IMG/VR virus record: IMGVR_UViG_3300033151_000180
Location: 1 to 26,264 of that record
Strand: one strand, 5' to 3'
Origin: a virus
Length of the DNA stretch: 26,264 nt
Positions 1 through 6,611 of this stretch are shown here, piece after piece. Under the pieces are notes generated by a model. The model did not search any database, had not been told where the DNA came from, and worked only from the letters and a program-made list of their open reading frames with translations. Each line of letters begins with the position of its first letter. The stretch's first letter is position 1. The position numbers and the translations under genes were made by a program.

Positions 1-591
1 TCCCGACCCGCCGTTACGGTTCTCAGGATTCCAGTAGTCCTCGGCCACCTGCGTGGCCACCTGCCCGTGCAAGTAATCCTCAAACGCCTGCGCTTTCTCC
101 GCGTCGCGAAGCTCCGCGTTCGTGTCAGCCTCGGCCTGCGCCTTGGTCTTCGGCCCGATAGGCTTGGCGTAATCGTCGGGCTTGGTGAGGTCAAGCTTGG
201 CCCGGTACTCTTCCTCTTCCTTGGCTTTCTGGGCCTGCTCAGACTCAAGCTGCTTGACAGATTCCTCGTAGGCCTCTTGTGAGGCTTGCTGTTTTGGAGT
301 CAAGCTCATGCGACCGGCGGCACGTTTGCCTGCTGCACTGGGCTTGCCGGTTTTATCAGTGAACATGCTCGGCTGGTGGGGCGTGCGAGTACGCTCGTCC
401 ACACCACCCATGGCCTGTTCTTCCTCGGGGATAAAGCTGACTGTCGGCTCGCCTCCAAACATGTCGGGCTGCTCAGGCTTCTGGTCTATCAACATCTCCA
501 ACTTGTCGGCAATGCGGTTCATGGCCTGTACTTCTGGCGACTCGGGTGCTCTGGTTACGATATACGCCGCCTTACCTCGCTCCCCTTTCAC
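1..591 (-). CDS. Fourth segment of the large protein, open at the window edge
   Basis: Continuous open frame of 197 codons from GTG 591 to the window edge with no stop; the in-frame stop above it is at 601-603. 'VKGERGKAAYIVTRAPES' completes the end of the GNAT-like domain, then follow helical and charged linkers ('MNRIADKLEMLIDQKPEQ', 'QQASQEAYEESVKQLESEQA', 'KAKEEEEYRAKLDL'). No further enzyme domain is visible before the edge. It carries the reading frame expected if one base is removed from about 592-600, so it is probably the same gene as the three segments above it, giving at least 1,150 residues so far. GTG 591 is only the first possible start after the break, not a genuine gene start. 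Confidence 0.72.
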   Translation of the reverse strand, partial: MKGERGKAAYIVTRAPESPEVQAMNRIADKLEMLIDQKPEQPDMFGGEPTVSFIPEEEQAMGGVDERTRTPHQPSMFTDKTGKPSAAGKRAAGRMSLTPKQQASQEAYEESVKQLESEQAQKAKEEEEYRAKLDLTKPDDYAKPIGPKTKAQAEADTNAELRDAEKAQAFEDYLHGQVATQVAEDYWNPENRNGGSG

Positions 592-1099
592 TGCAGGCTG
601 TTACATTGTACCCTCGCCGCTCCAGTGCTTCGTACACACGTCGGGCTTCGGGTGAAACAGCCGCGCCTGAGTGTACTACTCTACCGGCGGCCAACTGCGC
701 ATCAATGAATTTCTTGTATAAAGCTACTCCGAACCCACGGCCTTTCAAGTCGGAGTCTAAGTCCAAAGTCTGATCAATCTGCGTTACACCTGCCTCGTGG
801 TCGACCGTGTACGTTATCCCTCCTATCTTATTTCCTTTGGAGTCTCTCATTTTCAAGGTTATGAGACCTTCTTCATCTGCCTCCAGTTCTTCAAATGTAG
901 CTTGTTCGGGGGACTCTGGCTCGGGTGCTGGCTCGGGTGCTGGCTCGGGTGCTGCCCTAACTTCGCGCCAAACATCTTTACTTATACGCTCATCTGCGGC
1001 GACCCACAGTTGCTCCCCGGCAAAAGTCGTTTTCAAGATGCCTAACTGAAGCCACGTACCCTGAAGCTGCTTTCTTGGCCGCCTCTTCAGAAAAACCAA
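572..1099 (-). CDS. Third segment of the large protein: second GNAT-like domain
   Basis: Only the part from about 1021 downward is meaningful; the first 26 residues from the 1099 start are an out-of-phase shadow of the previous segment. The segment continues 'FAGEQLWVAADERISKD', then a PEPA repeat linker (twelve-base tandem repeat on the plus strand at 916-951), then a complete GNAT-like domain: 'GNKIGGITYTVDH', the acetyl-CoA-binding loop 'LKGRGFGVALYKKF' and the end 'ARRVYEALERRGYNVT'. Frame is lost a third time around 592-600; the stray end is 'ACSERGAR'. With the missing base restored the protein reads on as 'PAVKGERGKAAYIVTRAPE' in the next segment. Confidence 0.75.
   Translation of the reverse strand: MVFLKRRPRKQLQGTWLQLGILKTTFAGEQLWVAADERISKDVWREVRAAPEPAPEPAPEPESPEQATFEELEADEEGLITLKMRDSKGNKIGGITYTVDHEAGVTQIDQTLDLDSDLKGRGFGVALYKKFIDAQLAAGRVVHSGAAVSPEARRVYEALERRGYNVTACSERGAR
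916..951 (-). repeat. 12-base tandem repeat encoding a Pro-Glu-Pro-Ala linker
   Basis: Three exact copies of CTGGCTCGGGTG on the plus strand, read on the minus strand as PEPA repeats, just before the second GNAT-like domain. The same unit occurs twice more at 1244-1267. Repeats of this kind change copy number easily and make hinge length variable. Confidence 0.85.
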
Positions 1100-2660
1100 G
1101 AACTTTTACCAACCTGTTCTTCATGGCCAACGCGCCCTTAGGCAGCTTACCAAGAGATTGTACCTGTTGGTCAAATTCCTCCTCTGACGGCATCCTCTCG
1201 CGCACGGTGACTTGTACATCTTCAGGCCGTAAGGCCCTTGGTGCTGGCTCGGGTGCTGGCTCGGGTGTGGTGTCCACCTCCATCCCCGGCAGAGTCTGCT
1301 GGGTCTGGTCAAATCCTGTGCCCGGGTCAACGCCAAGGTTCACGTCTGACTTGAGCGTCATGTCGGTAGTGTCTGACTCGGTGGTTCCAAGCTCACGGGT
1401 CTTGCCCGGTGTCGCCACGTCGCCAAGCAGTATGTCCTGCTGGTTAGGCAGGGAACCGTCGGCCTTGGGCTGGTGCCGTGTCTTGAGTAATTCCTGCTGG
1501 GCTGGTGCTTTCGTTATTGAGAACACAGAACCCTGAGCTGCGCCGGGGACATGCCAGCCAGTCTTCTCGTTGAAGGTAGCCTTCGGATTTGTCGTGACCT
1601 CGTAGCCCTTCAGCTTCAACGCCGCGTATGCGCGACCGGCAGAGGTAGAAACCGAGTTATCTGACTCGACTGTGCGCCCTTCCCCGCGTTGGATAGCAGG
1701 GTCAAGTTCCTCAGTCAACGAAACCCGCGCTGTCTTGCCATCGTTGACAACGTCGTATCCGATTCCACCGACAACTTCCCCGTTCAACTCTGCTACATGT
1801 CGCCGGTCATGGAAGCCTCCTTCTTCTATGTCGACATACTCCACCTCGGTTCCCTGCTCAACCCCTTCATCTATATTTTTCCGGCGCTGGTCACGCGGTG
1901 AAAGTTCCGGGCCGAGTAACTCGCCCTCAACAGGAGGAGGAGGAGAGGGGGGAGGCGAAGATGGCTCATCTGGTATGTCAGGCAGGTCAGCGGCACCAGC
2001 TTGTTCCCCCGCTGCGATCACAGGGGTAGGTGCATCCGGCATATCCGGCTCAGCGATAGGATCAGTGATTGGTTTCGGCTTGGGAGCAGGAGCCTCAGCA
2101 GAGCCAAAAGCTGCAGCCATGGCTCCTTCGGTCACACCACCACCCATCATGCCAAGGAAGCCCTGATTGGCTGCCTTCACGTAGTCAATAGGCTTGCCCG
2201 TTGCCAGCTCGCCGACAGCGGACTGGCCTGCCTCCTCTGGGAACTCAGTAATGCCTCCGCCAACGAAGCCTTTGGCCAGTCGGGTAAGGAAGGATTTGCC
2301 TGACGCAGCAAGGCCTTCACCTGCGCCGCCGGTCACGAAGGCCAGCGGAGCAATGATGCCAGCAGCGAAGGACGCGGACTCAGCGGCGGACTCGTGAGCC
2401 TCCTTGAGTGACTTGCCCTCCTCGCGAGCGTCTTCAAGCACTTCCTCGTACACAGACTTGTACGTTTCTGCCGTCACGTAGGCAGAGTTAGCTGCGCCGA
2501 AGCTGCCAGCCTTGGTTAATTTCGGGTACTTCTCTGTAATCTTCTTGAGCTTCTTGATCTTGTTCACGCCCTTGAGGAGCTTGAACCCGCCGGTAACAAT
2601 ACCCGCCGACGGTATGGCAGAGCCAGCGATCAAGTGTGCCACTTGGCGCAGGTTTGGCAT
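990..2660 (-). CDS. Second segment of the large transglycosylase protein, with first GNAT-like copy
   Basis: Not a separate gene in origin: its frame is open from 2693 and continues the transglycosylase protein. It holds Gly/Ala-rich helices of membrane-active type ('GGGITEFPEEAGQSAVGEL', 'GFLGMMGGGVTEGAMAAAFG'), a Pro-rich linker (about residues 195-245), then a GNAT-like region ('AELNGEVVGGIGYDVV...GRAYAALKLKGYEVT'). This copy lacks about 15 residues that the second copy has where the acetyl-CoA loop should be. A Pro-Glu repeat (PEPAPEPAP) and a helical region follow. At its end the frame is lost again at a TTTT run (1022-1025 on the minus strand), leaving the stray tail 'CRGATVGRRR'. A gene finder would start it at ATG 2660, an internal Met. 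Confidence 0.8.
   Translation of the reverse strand: MPNLRQVAHLIAGSAIPSAGIVTGGFKLLKGVNKIKKLKKITEKYPKLTKAGSFGAANSAYVTAETYKSVYEEVLEDAREEGKSLKEAHESAAESASFAAGIIAPLAFVTGGAGEGLAASGKSFLTRLAKGFVGGGITEFPEEAGQSAVGELATGKPIDYVKAANQGFLGMMGGGVTEGAMAAAFGSAEAPAPKPKPITDPIAEPDMPDAPTPVIAAGEQAGAADLPDIPDEPSSPPPSPPPPVEGELLGPELSPRDQRRKNIDEGVEQGTEVEYVDIEEGGFHDRRHVAELNGEVVGGIGYDVVNDGKTARVSLTEELDPAIQRGEGRTVESDNSVSTSAGRAYAALKLKGYEVTTNPKATFNEKTGWHVPGAAQGSVFSITKAPAQQELLKTRHQPKADGSLPNQQDILLGDVATPGKTRELGTTESDTTDMTLKSDVNLGVDPGTGFDQTQQTLPGMEVDTTPEPAPEPAPRALRPEDVQVTVRERMPSEEEFDQQVQSLGKLPKGALAMKNRLVKVLGFSEEAAKKAASGYVASVRHLENDFCRGATVGRRR
1244..1267 (-). repeat. Second copy of the PEPA-encoding 12-base repeat
   Basis: Two exact copies of CTGGCTCGGGTG on the plus strand, the same unit as at 916-951, in the linker between the two GNAT-like regions. 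Recombination between the two arrays would delete about 300 bases. Confidence 0.85.
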
Positions 2661-3462
2661 GTCGAACTGGACTTCCCCATCCTCGTCGATTCTTCATCCA
2701 CTCTGGGATGGTCTCGCGTACGTCTTCACCTTGCTTCTGCAGGTACGCTGCAAACTTGTCGGTAACATCGTCGTCGCCGAATCCGAAGTCGGCCATGTCA
2801 GCCAGTAGGGAGCCAACATCGTACGCACTGGCCCACAGGGATTTACCAAGCCCTTCCATCTCATCGCCCATCTTGGCGAAGAATCCACCCGGCGCTTCCG
2901 GGCCTTTGGGGGTCAGCGGAGATTGTGAGGCGCGGCGGATTGCTGTCTCAGCCTCGGTGCGTTTGTATAACTCTTCTGTCGGGGTGGATACCTTGTCCTC
3001 AAGACCTGTCAGCGACATGTCGGGAGCGGTGCCACTCGTTTGCGACAAGTGGCCAGCCTTCACCTTGTCAATATGGTTGCGGGTTTCTTCGGGCAGGTCA
3101 TCAAACTTACCGCCGTTCTTAATCCAGTTCTCAGTAGCGTCCGGCCCCCAATTATACGCAGCAAGGGCATGTTCAATGTTGCCATCAAACCTCTTCAACA
3201 TCTGGCTTGTGTAATCCGCCATAAACCGTATGCTCTCTCCCGGGTCGTCGAGAGGTTTACTTGGATCAAACGGGGTCACTCCGTAGCCGGGTTTGGCTGC
3301 GGTGGAAGGCAGAATCTGGCCCAACCCTATTGCCCCTTTTGGAGACACCGCACTGGGGTTGCCAGAACTTTCCTGCAGTATGCTGGCTTCAAGCAAGGCT
3401 GGGTCAAGCCCGTACCGCTTGGCGTTCTGTCGAATCAGGTCGGCGTAGTCTTGGACGGCCAT
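2488..3462 (-). CDS. N-terminal part of a very large protein: lytic transglycosylase (SLT) domain, frameshifted
   Basis: Start of a large virion protein that would cut peptidoglycan during DNA entry. Residues 1-140 are an SLT domain: catalytic Glu31 in 'ASILQESSGNPSAV', then 'GAIGLGQILPSTA' and 'ALAAYNWGPDAT', the three hallmark stretches of the goose-lysozyme-like family. Residues 150-257 are a linker with helical segments. In this frame the last 67 residues (after 2692) are out of phase and meaningless; the real protein continues in the next frame from 2690 ('IDEDGEVQFDMPNLRQV'), as if one base had been inserted at 2690-2692. The ATG at 3462 has GAGGAAA upstream. It is treated here as a fragment of one gene running from 3462 past the window edge. 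Confidence 0.88.
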   Translation of the reverse strand: MAVQDYADLIRQNAKRYGLDPALLEASILQESSGNPSAVSPKGAIGLGQILPSTAAKPGYGVTPFDPSKPLDDPGESIRFMADYTSQMLKRFDGNIEHALAAYNWGPDATENWIKNGGKFDDLPEETRNHIDKVKAGHLSQTSGTAPDMSLTGLEDKVSTPTEELYKRTEAETAIRRASQSPLTPKGPEAPGGFFAKMGDEMEGLGKSLWASAYDVGSLLADMADFGFGDDDVTDKFAAYLQKQGEDVRETIPEWMKNRRGWGSPVRHAKPAPSGTLDRWLCHTVGGYCYRRVQAPQGREQDQEAQEDYREVPEINQGWQLRRS

Positions 3463-3465
3463 GCG

Positions 3466-4398
3466 TTATTTCCTCGGGCGGTAACTTGCCTGCGGTACTT
3501 CGGGTTGGAGTTCTTCACCTGATACTGGGCCTGCATTGGAGTCTAGGTACCTTTTATCTCCGAGCATCAGCCGCTCAAACGGGCCACCGATATGTTCCTG
3601 ATACCCCTCTACAACTGCGTTAATGCCTTTGAAGTACGGGTCAAACTCTCCGCCTCCGTAAATCTCGCGGCCCGCCGCACCAAGTCCTTCAGCAGACATG
3701 AGTCCGAACTCCCTTCCAAGCTGTCGTGGTTGGCCTTCAACAAAGGAAGTTTTGCCCCCCTCACTGCTCTCCCCACTGCCTGTAAAGCTATCCCATGCTC
3801 GGCTCATCCACCCCTGTTCTTCCTCTTCAGGAACAACTTCTTCACCGCCCTCTTCAGCGGCCACCGGGTTAAGTTCTGTGTAGGTAGCAGGGTACTGAGA
3901 AAGTACCTGCTGCAAGTTGAACTCAGGCGCATCTTCTGCGCGACCGATAGTGGTGTTGTACGCACCCTCCAATCCCTTATACAGCTTCTCAAGTTTGGCT
4001 ATATCTGGGGCGGTCTCTGGTGTGTACAAACCTGCCTCGATCATTTTCTGCAGCGCGAGCTTAGGCTCACCGTCGAACTTGACCATGTTGTTAAACGTCT
4101 CAAGCTCCTGCGCTGACATTCCGTCCTTGCCATAGACACTTGAGACCATGGCACCGGCGCGGTTGTAGAACTTGTCTTCCCTCTTCTCGGCAATGTTGGT
4201 GGCTGCTGTCGACTTGTCGAAAGCCAACCGCTCAGTCATGAGACCTTGTCGCCCCTCGGAAATTTTCAGTAAGTTTTCCTGCCGTTGCTTCTCAAGAGAC
4301 AGCTTGCGATCTTCCCGGGCGTTCTGCTGGTAAAGCTGAGCTTGGTTGCCAGCTTCCATCAAGCCAGCACCGGCGGCTCTCATCATCCTGCGTCCCAT
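3466..4398 (-). CDS. Virion / ejection protein of unknown function, 310 residues
   Basis: The N-terminal third is a long charged helix ('YQQNAREDRKLSLEKQRQENL'), likely coiled coil, preceded by a basic start 'MGRRMMRAAGAGLMEAG'. The middle is helical ('LETFNNMVKFDGEPKLALQKM'). The last third is Glu/Gly rich and likely disordered. No enzyme motif or family recognised. Translationally coupled on both sides: the ATG overlaps the preceding stop, and the next gene starts three bases after its own stop. Position just before the transglycosylase protein matches the internal virion set of podoviruses. Confidence 0.75.
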   Translation of the reverse strand: MGRRMMRAAGAGLMEAGNQAQLYQQNAREDRKLSLEKQRQENLLKISEGRQGLMTERLAFDKSTAATNIAEKREDKFYNRAGAMVSSVYGKDGMSAQELETFNNMVKFDGEPKLALQKMIEAGLYTPETAPDIAKLEKLYKGLEGAYNTTIGRAEDAPEFNLQQVLSQYPATYTELNPVAAEEGGEEVVPEEEEQGWMSRAWDSFTGSGESSEGGKTSFVEGQPRQLGREFGLMSAEGLGAAGREIYGGGEFDPYFKGINAVVEGYQEHIGGPFERLMLGDKRYLDSNAGPVSGEELQPEVPQASYRPRK

Positions 4399-5279
4399 TA
4401 TCTACTCCCTCTCGGCATCCGGTTCGGGTCGCCCATCAACGCGTCAGCCTGCTCAGCCGGTGGCGGTATTACTGGTGGGGTAACAGGTACACCCCCGTCG
4501 CCCTCTTCAGGGTATCCGCTAGGTGGGTTAACCCCGTAGTATGTGTATTCACCGACGTTAACTTTATCGTCGTCGCGTTGCCATTGAGGCCTCTCGGCGT
4601 AGTCAACGGCTGGCCCGCTTGGCCCGTAGCTTGGTTCTGGGGATAACCCTGCGGCGGCGGACATGAGCGGCGAATCAGTAACCTTCTGCTTGGCTGCGGC
4701 TTCCATGGCGTCAGCCAGTGGCCTGCGTGCACCCAGTGCGGCTTCGTTGCCTGCTCGCATCATGTCGTTAGGGTTCATACCCTCGGCCTTGGCCCGGTTA
4801 TTCACGTAGTCAAAAGCCTTATTGATGCCCTTGTCTGCCATGTAATCGCGCATATCAGTAGCGGCTATCTGCTTCTGTTCTTCCGTGAACCCTGCTGCTT
4901 CTAGCTGCTCGCCATGGAGCACAGCTACCTTCAGAAGTACATCTTCCTTGAGCTGGGTTATATTTGTCCCGTCCATTACTTGATTGGCGGCTACCCCGAA
5001 CTCCTCGACCATGTCGATGGCTTCAGTGGTAAGGCCAAGAACAATATCCATGTCCATTTCGATGGTGGCCGTCTTGGCATTTTTATCCATAACGCCCCTC
5101 ACCGCCTTGTAGGCAATGTTGGCCATCGTCTGCCGCGTGTCGGTGCTGTCCCGCAGAAGCTTTTCGATCTGCTCAGAGCCAACGCCGTGGATATACTCCA
5201 TAACGTCCATGACCATGGTGTCGAATAACTCTTGCTCCCTCGGGTCAACGGGTGGCGTACCTTCAACTTGTCTAGGCAT
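4398..5279 (-). CDS. Virion / ejection protein of unknown function, 293 residues
   Basis: Mostly helical and acidic in the first 190 residues ('EQELFDTMVMDVMEYIHGVG', 'IEMDMDIVLGLTTEAIDMVEE'), then Pro/Gly-rich and probably disordered to the end, where 'EQADALMGDPN' repeats the motif found at the end of the previous protein. No recognised family. The ATG at 5279 overlaps the previous stop by eight bases and has GGAG nine bases upstream; a TTG two codons earlier is less likely. Its stop shares a base with the next ATG (TAATG). Function in the ejection set is inferred from gene order. Confidence 0.75.
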   Translation of the reverse strand: MPRQVEGTPPVDPREQELFDTMVMDVMEYIHGVGSEQIEKLLRDSTDTRQTMANIAYKAVRGVMDKNAKTATIEMDMDIVLGLTTEAIDMVEEFGVAANQVMDGTNITQLKEDVLLKVAVLHGEQLEAAGFTEEQKQIAATDMRDYMADKGINKAFDYVNNRAKAEGMNPNDMMRAGNEAALGARRPLADAMEAAAKQKVTDSPLMSAAAGLSPEPSYGPSGPAVDYAERPQWQRDDDKVNVGEYTYYGVNPPSGYPEEGDGGVPVTPPVIPPPAEQADALMGDPNRMPRGSR

Positions 5280-6156
5280 TTGCAAATTCTCCCCAGTCGC
5301 CCATCAAGGCGTCTGTCTGGACTCTCCCATCGGTTCCTCGCTGCATGCCTCCGGGCATAACTGACTGCTGTGCCCGACTCTGCTGCGCGTTCATTAAGCC
5401 ATCGGCGGCCTCACTTCCTCCCCCACCGGCTCCAACAATGGCTCCTTCGCCGCCCCCAGCTCCGGGTACGGCAAGGGCGCTGCGGCCCGGGCCGACTTCG
5501 CCGTCCTTGGTGGTTCCGTAGTAGTCCACGTTCTTGAACTCACTTGGCTGGCCCGCCATGGCCAAAGCTGCACCGGCGATAGGCGCGATAACTGCTCCGT
5601 ATTTCATGGCTGTGTCAAGCGACAAGCCTTTTGTGGCTGCGTCTTTCGTGGCCTGTGTGACCGTGGTCTTGGCTGCGTCCGAGATTCCGGGGACGATTGC
5701 CGTACTGCCTTCGGCCAAGGCTACCTCGCCCATGGTACTTCCAACTACACCCGGCATACCTGCAGACGCGGCGGGAGCGGCTGTACCTGCGAGCACGCTG
5801 GCTGAGTTGGCTGTCATTCCCGGCATCATGGCTGCGTTGGCCGCCAGTCCTGTATCTACACCAACCGCTCCTGTTCCAATTATGGCTTCGCCTGCTGCAG
5901 TAGCTTCGCCAGCGGCGGCGGCACCGAAGCCTCCCTCGCCGATTCCAAACGTACCTGCGATGGCTGTCGCTCCCGACCACATGGTCGAGCCGACTGCTCC
6001 CATAAATCCCCCGAAGGAGTTCACTCCTGCGAAGGCAGTGAACCCTACACTGGCTACGCCCGCTGTAAACACGGTGGCAGCGACAAGGGCTATAACCATC
6101 CAGTTATCCTTGACGAACTTCCAAGCTTTCTTCAGGCCTTTCTTGATAAAACTCAC
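5272..6156 (-). CDS. Gly/Ala-rich membrane-active ejection protein candidate, 294 residues
   Basis: The N-terminus is a basic amphipathic helix ('SFIKKGLKKAWKFVKDNW') followed by a hydrophobic segment ('MVIALVAATVFTAGVASV') long enough to cross a membrane. The remainder is Gly/Ala/Thr rich with hydrophobic patches and few charged residues, then a Gly-rich tail ending 'TDALMGDWGEFANA'. This fits a protein that inserts in the host envelope during DNA ejection. The start is a GTG at 6156 with AGGAG eight bases upstream, overlapping the previous stop by four bases (GTGA); a longer frame from 6195 has no such site. A holin is less likely because of the length, low-complexity body and place among the virion genes. 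Confidence 0.75.
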   Translation of the reverse strand: MSFIKKGLKKAWKFVKDNWMVIALVAATVFTAGVASVGFTAFAGVNSFGGFMGAVGSTMWSGATAIAGTFGIGEGGFGAAAAGEATAAGEAIIGTGAVGVDTGLAANAAMMPGMTANSASVLAGTAAPAASAGMPGVVGSTMGEVALAEGSTAIVPGISDAAKTTVTQATKDAATKGLSLDTAMKYGAVIAPIAGAALAMAGQPSEFKNVDYYGTTKDGEVGPGRSALAVPGAGGGEGAIVGAGGGGSEAADGLMNAQQSRAQQSVMPGGMQRGTDGRVQTDALMGDWGEFANA

Positions 6157-6611
6157 GCTGCTTTCTCCTGTGCTTCCTGCAAGTCCATGACCCACGCGTC
6201 GCCAACGGAACGGAACCCTGACAACTTGTAGAACATGTGCACTTTGCCGGTCGGGTCTTCATTGGCGATGCCCATAATAATTTTACTTGCGCGGTGCTCT
6301 CTGGCCCAACGCTTAAACTCACCCAGTATCTCAATCCCACCGGCCTCACACATGAAGTGAATGTCCGTGGCGTAGACCATCTTGTTAAAGATAAACTGGT
6401 CTACCGTAGCCAGTAGAACCCCAACGATGCGGTCAGTGTCATTGCGCACGATCAGAATATCTGAACCATCCTCTCGTACTACCCTCACCATGTTCCGCTT
6501 GAATAGCACCGGGTTAAAATCAATCTCTGCCCAAGACGACTTCACGTGCTGGGACTTACAGAACCTCACAATCTCCGTGACGGCTAAATAGTTTGCAACG
6601 CTTGCCTTCAC
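6153..6611 (-). CDS. GNAT-fold acyltransferase-like protein in the ejection block, 152 residues
   Basis: Reads as a Gcn5-related N-acetyltransferase fold: strands 'SDILIVRNDTDRIVGVLLATV' leading to an acyl-CoA-binding helix region ('GGIEILGEFKRWARE') and the family's typical end 'MFYKLSGFRSVGDAWVMDL' (aromatic, then Gly-Phe, then a final strand). The usual Q/RxxGxG/A loop is not clear, so catalysis is uncertain. Stand-alone GNAT-like proteins occur among podovirus structural genes, where they may modify host or virion proteins. The GTG start overlaps the previous stop (GTGA). Two further GNAT-like segments lie in the large protein at the low end of the window. Confidence 0.75.
   Translation of the reverse strand: MKASVANYLAVTEIVRFCKSQHVKSSWAEIDFNPVLFKRNMVRVVREDGSDILIVRNDTDRIVGVLLATVDQFIFNKMVYATDIHFMCEAGGIEILGEFKRWAREHRASKIIMGIANEDPTGKVHMFYKLSGFRSVGDAWVMDLQEAQEKAA

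Noticed and set aside
286-708. Plus-strand open frames of 60-190 codons across the window, for example here
   Set aside because: They lie opposite well-supported minus-strand genes, have compositions expected from the reverse of those codons and show no ribosome sites or family motifs.
572-2696. Programmed +1 frameshifting in the transglycosylase gene
   Set aside because: Three separate sites without a shared slippery motif or stimulatory structure are much better explained by inserted bases.
5272-6156. Holin
   Set aside because: One membrane segment and a long low-complexity body within the virion genes fit an ejection protein better; no endolysin or spanin pair is adjacent.
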